Below are positions 34,470 through 43,719 of a DNA stretch of 64,000 bases, one piece after another. The stretch lies in assembly GCF_003047105.1 (NCBI RefSeq), contig NZ_CP028475.1, positions 3,410,001 through 3,474,000 on the forward strand, read 5' to 3'. The translations under genes were made by a program, and so were the position numbers. The first letter of the stretch is position 1. Each line of letters opens with the position of its first letter. The stretch is from Celeribacter baekdonensis (GTDB lineage: Bacteria; Pseudomonadota; Alphaproteobacteria; Rhodobacterales; Rhodobacteraceae). Below the pieces are notes generated by a model. The model was not told where the DNA came from, ran no database searches, and was given only the letters and a program-made list of their open reading frames with translations.

Positions 34470-36323
34470 ATGGCACAGTTACCAGTGATCGGTGCGTTGT
34501 GGATGGAAGGTCCGCTGAGTTACCTCGAACAGCTTTGTCTGAAATCCTTTGTCGATGCAGGGCATAAGGTCGTTCTGTATCATTATGGCCCGCTTGAAAA
34601 TGTCCCCGAGGGGATCGAGCTTGGCGATGCCAACGAATTCCTGCCGCAGACGAATTTCCTGCAACATGAGCGCACCGGCTCGCCCGCGCTGCATTCCGAT
34701 CTCTTCCGCTATAAAATGTTGGAAAAAAGCGACAATGTGATCTGGGCCGACACCGATGCCTATTGCATGCGCCCATTTGAGACCGAGACCGGACATTATT
34801 TTGGCTGGGAAAGCGAAAAACACATCAACGGCGGTGTGCTGGGTCTGCCGAAAGACAGCGATGCGTTGAAGGCGCTGTTGGAGTTCACCTCCGACGAGTT
34901 TTCGATCCCGAGCTATTATGGCGAGAAATACCAAGCCGAGTTGGAACAGAAAAAGGCCGAAGGCACGCCGGTCCACGCCTCGGAACAGCCGTGGGGCGTC
35001 TGGGGGCCACATGCGGTCAGCCATTTCTTGCACCAAACCGGTGAGGAAAAATACGCCTTCCCGCAGGAGGTGCTCTATCCGTTCACCTTCAAAGATCGCC
35101 GGATCATGTTGAAACGTGACGTCGATGTGTCGCCCTATGTCACTGACAAAACCACCTCCGTGCACCTTTATGGCCGCCGGATGCGGATGCGCTTGATCGA
35201 AAAGGAGGGCGGTGCACCGCACCCGAAATCTTTCCTCGCGTCGCTGTTGCGCAAACATGACATTGACCCGGCCAAAGCGCCGATCATGACCCGTCATAAA
35301 CCGCAGGTCGATGAAAGTGCCGCCAAAGATGAAAAGGCGAAACCCGCCGAACCCGCACAGGGTTTGGTGATTGGTGATCCGGCCTTCATGGCGCGGATCG
35401 GGCTAGAGGCGCTCAAAGGCGACAAATCTTTTGGTCAAGTTGCCAAAGAGTTCAAAGTCGATAACAAACTGGTTCGCGCTTGCCGTGACCGCATTCGCGA
35501 CCATGCCAGCGACCTGTTCGTTCCGGTCGACGTGGGCGGTGTTTCCGCCTCCGATCTGATGGCGAATTACATCCACCGCCGGCATTTCCTGCAAACTGCG
35601 AACCTATCGGCCTTTACCCCGCCGGGGTCGAAGTTTTTGTTCATGAAAACCTCAAAAGCGGCCTGTTCGACGGTGATGGCCACCTTGATCCGACAAATGG
35701 CACGGGCGCGGGGGGACGAGGAAAACGGCGTGATGGAAACGCTTAATTCGGTCCATTCCCCGCCCGCCAATCTGGTGATGAGCGGTTTGAAGGCCTTGAA
35801 TGAACAGATGATTATGGACGCTTTGGCGGACCCGGATGTGTTCAAATTCACCGTGATCCGCGACCCGATCAGTCGCACGGTCTCAGCCTGGGCCGATAAG
35901 ATCGACGGCAATGAGAAAGAAAAAGGTCGCCTGATGCGCTATCTTGGGCGCGATGAGGACAGCACGATCACCCTCAAACAATTCATCGCGCTTTTGGCCG
36001 AGGATGAGGGCGCACGGGATCTGGACCGTCATTGGCGGCTTCAACGCAAAGAAACCAGTTATGATTTGATCGACTATGATTACATCGGGCTGGTGGAAGA
36101 GATGGATGCGGCGATGGAGAAAATTGTGGGCACCTGTTTTGGTGCAGAAGCTGCGGGGGAGATCGTCGACACCCGTCGCACCCTTGGTCACAAAACCAAA
36201 TCCTCTGAGCTGATTGAAACGCTGTCTGCGAAGGATTTGAAAAACCTCGAAAAGGCCTTTGGACCGGATTTTGAAATGTACGAAGAGGTCAAAGCCCGGC
36301 TGAGCCAATCCGCCGCCGCCTAA
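34470..36323 (+). CDS. Glycosyltransferase-sulfotransferase fusion protein
   Basis: The 617-residue protein joins two enzyme types. Residues ~1-240 resemble GT32-like sugar transferases (GALWMEGPLSYLEQLCLKSF, DLFRYKMLEKSDNVIWADTD with the DxD motif, HINGGVLGLP). Residues ~300-360 are a linker containing a helix-turn-helix-like stretch (GDKSFGQVAKEFKVDNKLVRAC). Residues ~380-610 match sulfotransferase family 2: FLFMKTSKAACSTV is the phosphosulfate loop and FTVIRDPISRTVSAW the 3'-phosphate loop. It may add and sulfate a glycan residue; that is inference. The ATG at 34470 has a GGAAGGG ribosome site. It is divergent from two other glycosyltransferases. Confidence 0.7.
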   Translation: MAQLPVIGALWMEGPLSYLEQLCLKSFVDAGHKVVLYHYGPLENVPEGIELGDANEFLPQTNFLQHERTGSPALHSDLFRYKMLEKSDNVIWADTDAYCMRPFETETGHYFGWESEKHINGGVLGLPKDSDALKALLEFTSDEFSIPSYYGEKYQAELEQKKAEGTPVHASEQPWGVWGPHAVSHFLHQTGEEKYAFPQEVLYPFTFKDRRIMLKRDVDVSPYVTDKTTSVHLYGRRMRMRLIEKEGGAPHPKSFLASLLRKHDIDPAKAPIMTRHKPQVDESAAKDEKAKPAEPAQGLVIGDPAFMARIGLEALKGDKSFGQVAKEFKVDNKLVRACRDRIRDHASDLFVPVDVGGVSASDLMANYIHRRHFLQTANLSAFTPPGSKFLFMKTSKAACSTVMATLIRQMARARGDEENGVMETLNSVHSPPANLVMSGLKALNEQMIMDALADPDVFKFTVIRDPISRTVSAWADKIDGNEKEKGRLMRYLGRDEDSTITLKQFIALLAEDEGARDLDRHWRLQRKETSYDLIDYDYIGLVEEMDAAMEKIVGTCFGAEAAGEIVDTRRTLGHKTKSSELIETLSAKDLKNLEKAFGPDFEMYEEVKARLSQSAAA

Positions 36324-36343
36324 GCCGCACCTCGTGAAACCAA

Positions 36344-36379
36344 CAAAACGGATCGGGGATCAATACCCGATCCGTTTTG
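36344..36379. terminator. Strong bidirectional terminator overlapping the abrB-like 3' end
   Basis: CAAAACGGATCGGG and CCCGATCCGTTTTG form a perfect 14-base stem with an 8-base loop, flanked by A and T runs. The stop codon of the AbrB-like gene lies in the loop, so the right arm is also coding. Confidence 0.85.
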
Positions 36380-37484
36380 CGATTTTGGTCAAGAGTGTTG
36401 GGGCCACAGCCACAATGATCACGATCCGCACAAGGTGATGGATCGAGATATAGGCGACCTCTGCGTGCATCGCCAAAGCCACCAAAGACATTTCGGTCAA
36501 GCCCCCCGGCGCATAGGCCAAAAGCACCTGTTCCACGGTTTGCCCAAATAGGTTGTGAAACACCATCGCCACGGCCAGCGACAGTGCCATCATCAAAAGC
36601 GTGCCACCGAAGGTGAGCAACAGCGTTTCGGCCACAAGCCGCCCGCCCGCGCCTTTGAACCGCGCGCCCATCGACGCGCCAAGGATCACCTGTGCTGCCA
36701 CGATGATCAACGCTGGCGGCGAGGAATGGGTCAGCCCGGAGATATGCGCGGCCGCTGACAACAGAAGCGGCCCCAAAAGTCCGGGCGCAGGCAGGCGGAG
36801 TTTGCCGCCAATCCACGCGCCCAAAACGGCACAGCCGATCAGGATCAGCGCGCTCAGGACCGTCATCGAGGTGGCCGGGTCCGCAGCCAAGGACACGCCG
36901 CGCACCTCATAGCCTAAAATCACCCGGAACCACAGCGCGATGATCGAAATCGACACCACGATCCGTCCGGCATGGGCCAGAATAATCCGCTTTTCATCGC
37001 CCCCAAGCGCGCCGCCAATCACCGTCATTTCATTGAGGCCACCGGGCATGGCGGAGAAAAACGCGGTGATCGGATCAAGCCGACCGACCTTGATATAAAA
37101 CGGCACCACAAGCGCCGCAGCCATGGCCAGATAGACCGCAAGCCCGGCCAAAGAGAGGCCCCAGCGCGCCAGATGGTGAAAGGTCTCGGGGGTGAAACTT
37201 GATCCCAACATGACGCCGATCACCGGGATCACGATCGGACGCAAGGCGTTTGGTGCCTCAAGTGGCGCGCCCGCCATCACGCAGGCAAAAATCACCAACA
37301 TCGGTCCAAGCATCCACGGCAAAGGCAAATGCGCCAGATAAAATCCGGTGCCCCCCGCCGCACCAAGGCACAGCGTCAGCACGATCAGGGCAAGACGTTT
37401 GGGGGCGACGTGTGGGAGGGACGGACGTTGGGGCACGGGGTGATCTGATCTCTTTATTCGTTGGGTGCACAATACTGTGCTCAT
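36360..37484 (-). CDS. AbrB-family membrane protein (putative ammonia monooxygenase family)
   Basis: The ~374-residue inner-membrane protein has about ten hydrophobic helices and the repeated motif of this family: LPLPWMLGPML near the start, then LRLPAPGLLGPLLLSA in the second half, and AMPGGLNEM and YAPGGLTEM in equivalent positions. The internal duplication is clear. Proteins of this group are labelled AbrB or ammonia monooxygenase but are better seen as transporters of unknown substrate. The start is uncertain: I used the ATG at 37484, while the frame is open to a GTG at 37610. Confidence 0.72.
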   Translation of the reverse strand: MSTVLCTQRIKRSDHPVPQRPSLPHVAPKRLALIVLTLCLGAAGGTGFYLAHLPLPWMLGPMLVIFACVMAGAPLEAPNALRPIVIPVIGVMLGSSFTPETFHHLARWGLSLAGLAVYLAMAAALVVPFYIKVGRLDPITAFFSAMPGGLNEMTVIGGALGGDEKRIILAHAGRIVVSISIIALWFRVILGYEVRGVSLAADPATSMTVLSALILIGCAVLGAWIGGKLRLPAPGLLGPLLLSAAAHISGLTHSSPPALIIVAAQVILGASMGARFKGAGGRLVAETLLLTFGGTLLMMALSLAVAMVFHNLFGQTVEQVLLAYAPGGLTEMSLVALAMHAEVAYISIHHLVRIVIIVAVAPTLLTKIAKRIGY

Positions 37485-37581
37485 CGCATGGAGCAAGGCA
37501 GCCTGCGGGTTTTTTGCGCACATGGCGTCTGCGCGGGGTGCGAGGTTTAGCACGATGAGAGCAAAGGCGAAGACAATGCCG

Positions 37582-37614
37582 CTGTCACAAATCTTTTTCG
37601 AGAGCGTCACAAAG
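37582..37614 (+). promoter_or_regulatory. Candidate Pho box upstream of phnC
   Basis: CTGTCACAAAT (37582) and GCGTCACAAAG (37604) are similar 11-mers 22 bases apart, matching the 11-base periodicity of PhoB sites (CTGTCAT repeats) with a degenerate middle unit. It lies about 50 bases before phnC, which fits phosphate-starvation control. The AbrB-like gene reads away from the same region. Confidence 0.4.
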
Positions 37615-37663
37615 CGGTTTCAGACTCTGTGCTTTATCCCCGCAACGAGATGAGGGGATCAGA

Positions 37664-38488
37664 ATGCTCGAAGTTAAAGGTCTGACAAAGCGGTTTGGGG
37701 GCAACCTTGCCGTGGACAACGTCAGCTTTCGCGTGGACCGTCCGATGATGATCGGCATCATTGGCCGTTCTGGTGCGGGCAAATCGACCTTTTTGCGGAT
37801 GATCAATCGTTTGACCTCGGCTTCCGAGGGCGTGCTGTCCTTTGAGGGGCGCAATGTGTTGGAGCTTTCAGGCAAGGCCAAGCGGGACTGGCAATCGACC
37901 TGCGCGATGATCTTTCAACAATTCAACCTTGTGCCGCGCATGGATGTGGTTTCGAACGTGTTGCATGGCACGTTGGGTCGCCGCTCGACCTTGGCGACGA
38001 TGTTCAACCTCTATCCCGCAAGCGACATCCACCAAGCCATCGACATTCTCGACCGCCTTGGCATCGCCCAACATGCCGAGAAACGTGCCGAGGCACTGTC
38101 TGGCGGGCAACAACAACGGGTCGCGATTGCACGGGCTTTGATGCAAGATCCGAAAGTGATCTTGGCTGATGAACCGATCGCATCGCTTGACCCGATGAAT
38201 GCGCAAACCGTCATGGAAGCACTCAGACGCATCCACGACGAAGACGGCCGCATGGTCATCGCCAATCTGCACACGCTCGACACGGCGCGGCGCTATTGCG
38301 ACCGCATCATCGGCATGCGCGACGGGCGTATGGTGTTTGACGGCACCCCTGCACAGCTCACAACCGGTGTGGCGCGCGACATTTATGGCGCGGGCGCGGA
38401 TTTTTCCGAGGCCGCCACATCGACCGAAATTCGCGATCACCACGACATTGAAGCGGCTGAAATCCGCAATGCCGAAGTCGCGATCTAA
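37664..38488 (+). CDS. phnC: Phosphonate ABC transporter, ATP-binding protein
   Basis: The 274-residue ATPase powers phosphonate import. Walker A is GRSGAGKST (about residues 33-41), the Q-loop lies in [21 protein letters not shown], the signature is LSGGQQQR, Walker B is [13 protein letters not shown] and the switch histidine is in NLHTLD. The stretch [13 protein letters not shown] is a PhnC-specific insert. A GAGGGG ribosome site precedes the ATG. It is first in the phnC-phnD-phnE1-phnE2 import operon. Confidence 0.94.
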   Translation: MLEVKGLTKRFGGNLAVDNVSFRVDRPMMIGIIGRSGAGKSTFLRMINRLTSASEGVLSFEGRNVLELSGKAKRDWQSTCAMIFQQFNLVPRMDVVSNVLHGTLGRRSTLATMFNLYPASDIHQAIDILDRLGIAQHAEKRAEALSGGQQQRVAIARALMQDPKVILADEPIASLDPMNAQTVMEALRRIHDEDGRMVIANLHTLDTARRYCDRIIGMRDGRMVFDGTPAQLTTGVARDIYGAGADFSEAATSTEIRDHHDIEAAEIRNAEVAI

Positions 38489-38551
38489 CCGCTTTCATCC
38501 CGGCGCGCCTTTCACCGAACCTTGGGCGGGCCATACAACCTGGAGAGACAG

Positions 38552-39457
38552 ATGAAACACCTGCTTGCTGCTGTTCTTGCGACCACCGCCCTTGTTGGCG
38601 CGGCGCATGCCCAAGAGATCAAAGAATTCAACATTGGCCTTTTGGGTGGCGAAAATGCCCAAGACCGTTTGAATTCCAACGAGTGCCTGCGCGCCTATGC
38701 CGAAGAGGCTCTTGGCGTTCCGGTCAAACTTTTTGCTCCGGCTGACTACAACGGCGTGATGCAGGGCCTTTTGGGCGGCACGCTCGACATGGCTTGGCTC
38801 GGTGCGTCGTCCTATGCGGGCATTTACATCCAAGACCCTGAGGCTGTTGAGCCGGTGCTGATCAAAATCAACATGGATGGCACCTACGGCTACCACTCCA
38901 TCGGTTTCGCACGCAAAGAGTCCGGCATCACCTCGTTGGCGGATATGAAGGGCAAAACCTTTGGCTTTGGTGATCCGAACTCCACCTCCGGCTACCTGAT
39001 CCCGTCGATCGAAATCCCGCAAGCGGGCGACGGCATCACCATGGAGTCCGGCGACTATTTTGGTGAAGTTAAATTCACCGGCGGTCACGAGCAAACCATC
39101 GTTGCGGTCAACAATGGCGACATCGACGCTGGCGTGTCCTGGGCTGACGGCCAAGGCGCATGGGAAGACGGGTTCAACTCCGGTGCGTTCCGTAAAGCTG
39201 TGGACGCAGGTCTGATTGACATGAACAATCTGGTTGAAATCTGGCGCTCCAAACCGATCCCTGAGGGTCCGGTTGTGCTGCGCAAAACCCTGCCGGATGA
39301 TGTCAAGGCGACCATGACCGCATTGGTCGAAAACATGATCAACACCGATGCAGATTGTACCTACGGCATGGCCGCAGGCGAAACTCTGGGTTTTCAGCCG
39401 ATCACCCATGCGGCCTATGAATCCATCGTCGCCGCACGTCTGTCGAAAGCCAACTAA
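38552..39457 (+). CDS. phnD: Phosphonate ABC transporter, periplasmic binding protein
   Basis: The 301-residue protein has a signal peptide (MKHLLAAVLATTALVGAAHA) and a phosphonate-binding fold: FNIGLLGGENAQDRLNSNEC near the mature N-terminus, GTLDMAWLGASSYAG, and FGDPNSTSGYLIPS with the Ser/Thr phosphonate-binding loop. It captures phosphonates in the periplasm for PhnC/PhnE. The ATG at 38552 has a GGAGAGA ribosome site. A terminator-like hairpin follows it inside the operon, which would raise the level of this protein over the permeases. Confidence 0.93.
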   Translation: MKHLLAAVLATTALVGAAHAQEIKEFNIGLLGGENAQDRLNSNECLRAYAEEALGVPVKLFAPADYNGVMQGLLGGTLDMAWLGASSYAGIYIQDPEAVEPVLIKINMDGTYGYHSIGFARKESGITSLADMKGKTFGFGDPNSTSGYLIPSIEIPQAGDGITMESGDYFGEVKFTGGHEQTIVAVNNGDIDAGVSWADGQGAWEDGFNSGAFRKAVDAGLIDMNNLVEIWRSKPIPEGPVVLRKTLPDDVKATMTALVENMINTDADCTYGMAAGETLGFQPITHAAYESIVAARLSKAN

Positions 39458-39474
39458 GATCATTTGATCTGACC

Positions 39475-39505
39475 AAGACCCCGCGCTTTGGTGCGGGGTC
39501 TTTTT
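39475..39505 (+). terminator. Intra-operon terminator or attenuator after phnD
   Basis: AAGACCCCGC and GCGGGGTCTT form a 10-base stem with an 8-base loop, followed by a T-run, 18 bases after the phnD stop. Partial termination here would favour the binding protein over PhnE. Confidence 0.7.
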
Positions 39506-39520
39506 ACAAGGACCTCCCAC

Positions 39521-40395
39521 ATGGCCGATCTCTCCGCTGCGCCTTTGGACGCGACGCGCGCTCATTATCTTGCGCTGACCCGTCAACGCCGCCTCTATGG
39601 CGGGATCATGCTTTTGGTCTTTGTCCTACTGATGGCCTCCGGCTTTGGCATAGCCAATGACCGCAATGCCGGTGGGTTTTTGCCCGGTCTGCCACATATT
39701 TTCGATTTTCCTGCCGAGGTCATCTCTGAGGCCTGGACCAAACGCGCCAACCTGTCGGATCATTTGAAAAACGCCCTTCCGGCGCTGGTCGAGACCATCA
39801 ACATTGCCGCTGTTGCGACGCTGTTTGGCGCATTCTTTGCCATCCTCTTGTCGATGCTGGCAACGCGGGGCCTTGCGCCTTGGCCGCGTCTGATCCCGGT
39901 GTTTCGTCGGATCATGGATCTGATGCGCGCCGTGCCGGAGATTGTCATCGCGCTTGTGCTGATTTTTGTTTTGGGGGGCGGGCCGGTGCCCGCAGCCATC
40001 GCGATTGCCTTTCACACCGTCGGGGCGCTGGGCAAGCTGTTCTCCGAGGTCAATGAAAACGCCGATCAAAAGCCGCTTGAAGGCCTTGCCTCCGTTGGAG
40101 CGATCTGGCCGCAGCGCATGCTTTTGGGGCTGATCCCGCAGGTTGCGCCGAACTGGTTTTCCTACGCCCTTCTGCGCTTTGAAATCAACATCCGCGCCTC
40201 CGCGATCCTTGGCTTTGTCGGCGCGGGCGGCATTGGTTACGAGCTTAAAAACGCGATTTCTTGGGGCAGGGCAAGTTTGACGAGGCCGCTGCCGTGTTTA
40301 TCCTTTTGTTCCTGACCATCGTGTTTTTTGACCAACTCTCGTCTTATGTGCGCAACCGCCTGACCTACGGATCTGACAAAGGAGCTGGCAAATGA
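39521..40395 (+). pseudogene. phnE: Phosphonate ABC transporter permease PhnE1, frameshifted near the 3' end
   Basis: The frame starts at 39521 (AAGGAC ribosome site) and encodes a PhnE permease with about six helices and the inner-membrane EAA-type loop (ENADQKPLEGLASVGAIWPQRM, then GFVGAGGIGYELKNAISWG). It is lost at the GGGG run 40263-40266. In the alternative frame from 40267 the expected end appears (QGKFDEAAAVFILLFLTIVF, NRLTYGSDKGAGK) and stops at 40395, overlapping the phnE2 ATG. One extra G restores a 291-residue protein. I regard this as a probable sequencing error; as written, the last membrane helix is lost. Confidence 0.8.
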
Positions 40396-41720
40396 GCTTT
40401 GTGTCCCCCTCTGTTGATCCCAAACATATGCACAATCGCGCCGCCGCGATGATCGCTCGCAAACGGCTTTTGACCTTTGTTGCGCCGTTTTTTGTCTTGG
40501 GCTATTTCGTTTATATTTTCTTCGCCTTCGACATTATGGGACTGGCGGAACGCGCGCGTCTAGACAATGCCGTGACGCTTGTCTCGGACACCTACAGCTA
40601 CAAAACCGTGGTCGAGCGCAACAATCGCACAGGCGTGATCGAGGTCGCGGTCGAGGGTGAGCGCAAAGGCACCTATGACGCCAGCAACTATCCCGGTTGG
40701 GTCAATGTCGGCGATGATACGGCTGTGATCAGCCTCGATGATGGCGGCACGATCGACATTCTCGGCGATGTTGTGCGCTATAACGTGCCGGGGTTTGGCC
40801 TCATTGAGGCGACGCAAAACCGCACAGATGGCGTGATGCTCAATCTCGACACCACGGATTTGCCGGACTGGATTTCCTATTCCAAAACCCGCGTGACCAT
40901 CACCACCGACGCGGCGCGGCTGTCCTTGACCAAAGCCCGCACCGAGGTCTTTGTCTATGACTTTGGCTGGGAGCTGTTTTGGGTCACATTGGACAGCCCC
41001 TATTCGGGTCACTCGTTGATGGAGGTCCTCACCGGGCCGCAACTCGACCCGACCCGCCCGAACATCGCAGGCGCATGGCATGATTTTTGGAACAACGCCA
41101 TTTGGCGTCATGGCGAGACCGCTTGGGCGCTGTTCGAAACCATCCTGATGGCCTTTCTCGGGACCTTTGGCGCGGCGATCATCGCACTGCCTCTGGCCTT
41201 CATGGCGGCCAATAACTTTGCGCCCTTCATCGCTGTTCGGCTATTGGCGCGACGGTTGTTTGACTTTCTGCGCGGGGTTGATGGGTTGATCTGGACCATC
41301 TTACTGTCGCGTGCTTTTGGCCCCGGACCGATGACCGGCGCTTTGGCGATGTTGTTCACCGACACCGGGTCTTTCGGCAAACTGTTTTCCGAAGCCTTGG
41401 AGAACGTCGACAGCAAACAGATCGAAGGCATCGCCTCCACAGGTGCCAAACCGATGCAGCGCTACCGTTTCGGCGTGATCCCGCAAATCGTCCCCGTGCT
41501 CTTGTCACAAGTGCTCTATTTCCTCGAATCGAACACCCGCTCGGCCACCATCATCGGTGCGATCACCGGCGGCGGCATCGGGCTTTTGCTGACACAGGCC
41601 ATGATCACCCAAAAGGATTGGGAAGAGGTCACTTATTACATCATTCTCATTGTCTTGATGGTGATGGGGATGGACACGGTCTCAAGTTGGCTGCGCCGCA
41701 AATTGATCAAAGGTGACTGA
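40392..41720 (+). CDS. phnE: Phosphonate ABC transporter permease PhnE2
   Basis: The 442-residue permease is longer than PhnE1. After a first membrane helix (residues ~27-48) there is a ~200-residue periplasmic insertion of mostly beta character. The transmembrane permease domain follows, with the EAA loop ENVDSKQIEGIASTGAKPMQRYRFG and the PhnE-type end (FLESNTRSATIIGAITGGGIG). Such a long second PhnE is usual in alphaproteobacterial phnCDEE operons. It starts in an ATGA overlap with the phnE1 stop. It pairs with PhnE1 as the membrane channel. Confidence 0.9.
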   Translation: MSFVSPSVDPKHMHNRAAAMIARKRLLTFVAPFFVLGYFVYIFFAFDIMGLAERARLDNAVTLVSDTYSYKTVVERNNRTGVIEVAVEGERKGTYDASNYPGWVNVGDDTAVISLDDGGTIDILGDVVRYNVPGFGLIEATQNRTDGVMLNLDTTDLPDWISYSKTRVTITTDAARLSLTKARTEVFVYDFGWELFWVTLDSPYSGHSLMEVLTGPQLDPTRPNIAGAWHDFWNNAIWRHGETAWALFETILMAFLGTFGAAIIALPLAFMAANNFAPFIAVRLLARRLFDFLRGVDGLIWTILLSRAFGPGPMTGALAMLFTDTGSFGKLFSEALENVDSKQIEGIASTGAKPMQRYRFGVIPQIVPVLLSQVLYFLESNTRSATIIGAITGGGIGLLLTQAMITQKDWEEVTYYIILIVLMVMGMDTVSSWLRRKLIKGD

Positions 41721-41812
41721 GTATTTGATCTGCAATGAAGACAGGTCTTGCGCTGTATACTTTGATCTCAATACTTCCGCCGGAGGCATCCGCAGTTTCA
41801 AAGAGGGACATC

Positions 41813-42427
41813 ATGCCAAAACTCAGCGCGACGGCCCCCTTTCTCCATGACGGAGCCGAGGTGACACGCTCGACCTTTGGTGCCTATTGCGAGGTCGGTA
41901 AAGGGGCGCGGGTGTTGAATTCCGAATTCATGGATTACGCCTATTGCGACCAATATGCCGACATTGCCAACACCACTTTGGGCAAATTTGCCAACATTGC
42001 CGCCTTCACCCGGATCGGGCCGACCGATCATCCGTATCAAAACGCATCGCTTCATCATTTCCTCTACCGCTCCTCCTATTATTGGGAGGATGCCGAGGAT
42101 GATCCCGCGTTTTTCGCCGCGCGTTCTGCCCGCCGCTCCAGCATCGGCCACGACACGTGGATCGGTCACGGCGCGATCATCAAACCGGAGGTGACCATCG
42201 GCAATGGGGCCATCGTGGCCTCGGGCGCTGTGGTGACCAAAGATGTCGCGCCCTATATGATCGTCGCGGGCGTGCCCGCCGTGCCGTTGCGTGCACGCTA
42301 CCCGGACGGGATTGCCGAGCGGATGGAGGCCTTGGCGTGGTGGGATTGGAGCCATTTGGTGTTGAAGCATGCCCTTGCCGATTTTCGGGCACTGCCTGCC
42401 GAGGCCTTTCTGGAGAAATACGAATAG
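41813..42427 (+). CDS. Phosphonate-associated hexapeptide acyltransferase
   Basis: The 204-residue left-handed beta-helix acetyltransferase has hexapeptide repeats from about residue 20 ([21 protein letters not shown]) through [20 protein letters not shown] and [21 protein letters not shown], with the catalytic His in the middle. The order and the [16 protein letters not shown] insert match the phosphonate-operon hexapeptide transferase family. The acceptor is not established; acetylation of an aminophosphonate is a suggestion only. The ATG at 41813 has an AGAGGGA ribosome site. It follows phnE2 and is convergent with phnM. Confidence 0.8.
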   Translation: MPKLSATAPFLHDGAEVTRSTFGAYCEVGKGARVLNSEFMDYAYCDQYADIANTTLGKFANIAAFTRIGPTDHPYQNASLHHFLYRSSYYWEDAEDDPAFFAARSARRSSIGHDTWIGHGAIIKPEVTIGNGAIVASGAVVTKDVAPYMIVAGVPAVPLRARYPDGIAERMEALAWWDWSHLVLKHALADFRALPAEAFLEKYE

Positions 42428-42459
42428 GCAGTCGGGGGGAGGCGGACAGGCGTGCGGAT

Positions 42460-43638
42460 CTATTCCGCCGCCATCCGCACATCCCGACCAGAGCGCGCCA
42501 AGCGTTCTCCGATCCGCCCTGACATATAGGCGATGCGACCGTTTGAGATCGTCGCCTCGATCTCGCGGGTGTCTTCATCGACAACCACCAAATCGGCGCG
42601 TTTTCCAAAGTCGAGAGCGCCGCGATCAGACAGCCCCATGATCTCGGCAGGTTTGGTTGAAATCATCGCCCAGGCGTCAGGCAATGTCTTCACATCCTTG
42701 TCCACCAAGGTCCAAGCCGCCGCCGCCAATGCGGGGTAGTGATAATCCGACACCAGCGCGTCACACAGGCCGCGTTCGATCAGGCGTTGCGCCGAAATAT
42801 TGCCGGATTGCGACCCGCCACGTGCCACGTTAGGCGCCCCCATCAGCACCGGATCATTCATCGCCTTGGCCGCCGCCGCCGCCTTTTCCGAGGTTGGGAA
42901 TTCGGCAACATGCGCCCCCAAAAGTCGAAACTCTTCGCGGGTTTCGGCGTCGGGGTCGTCGTGGCTACCATAGGTGACGCCGAGCACATCAAAGGCCTCG
43001 GCCAGCGCGCAGAGGTGACGCGGCACTTCGGATTTGCGATCCTTGGCCTCGCGCAGAACCTTGATAAACTCTTCCGAACTGCGGCCGCTGCGTTTGGCCC
43101 ATGTCGCAAATTCCATTGGGTCTTTCTTGGCGACGTCAATCGCTTCGGGTAAGTGATTGTTGAAAATGACGTAATCGACGCCAAAACGGCGGATCGCGGC
43201 CAAAAGCCGATCACGGCTGTCGACCATATGGGTTTCACAGCGGATTTGCAGACGAATATCTATCAGTGCGCTGGGAGCAAAGGCTTGCAAGGCCCCCAAC
43301 AAATCTTCGGCATAGTCTGGCCCGCGCAATCCGCCCTCCCAGCTCCAACATTGAGCAAACCACGCCGTCGTCACCCCATGCGCCGCCGCATCTCGCGCGG
43401 CAGAGGACAGACCAGAGCGGATTGGAAACGGCGCGCGCGGACGCGGTGCGATGTGGCGCTCAAACGCATCGCCATGCAAATCAATGATCCCCGGAAGAAT
43501 CAGATAGCCCGACAAATCGACCTCGGGAAAAGCCCCGCGCGAAATTCGGCCCTGTTCGACACAGAGCGAGCGGCGTTGCAATGCGCCGTCACGAAGAAGG
43601 GTTGCGCCCGTAAAGCGCAGCGGGGGAAGGATCGCCAT
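42460..43638 (-). CDS. phnM: PhnM-type diphosphatase (first paralogue)
   Basis: The 392-residue amidohydrolase removes diphosphate from ribose-1-phosphonate-5-triphosphate in the C-P lyase pathway. The fold is shown by LPGIIDLHGDAFERHIAPRP (metal-site His and Asp), IRCETHMVDS, FNNHLPE, GVTYGSHDDPDAETR and GAPNVARGGSQSGNISA. Compared with the second copy at 51267 it has HGDAFERH in place of HTDNLERH and a Trp-rich CWSWEGGLRG insert. The two may differ in substrate. It is co-directional with and downstream of phnF. Confidence 0.85.
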   Translation of the reverse strand: MAILPPLRFTGATLLRDGALQRRSLCVEQGRISRGAFPEVDLSGYLILPGIIDLHGDAFERHIAPRPRAPFPIRSGLSSAARDAAAHGVTTAWFAQCWSWEGGLRGPDYAEDLLGALQAFAPSALIDIRLQIRCETHMVDSRDRLLAAIRRFGVDYVIFNNHLPEAIDVAKKDPMEFATWAKRSGRSSEEFIKVLREAKDRKSEVPRHLCALAEAFDVLGVTYGSHDDPDAETREEFRLLGAHVAEFPTSEKAAAAAKAMNDPVLMGAPNVARGGSQSGNISAQRLIERGLCDALVSDYHYPALAAAAWTLVDKDVKTLPDAWAMISTKPAEIMGLSDRGALDFGKRADLVVVDEDTREIEATISNGRIAYMSGRIGERLARSGRDVRMAAE

Positions 43639-43719
43639 AATTCACACCTGCCACTTGAGACGTTTCTCATAATTTGGGAACGAATACAGGGGCAATGTAT
43701 CGCCTGCGTGACGTTTAGA

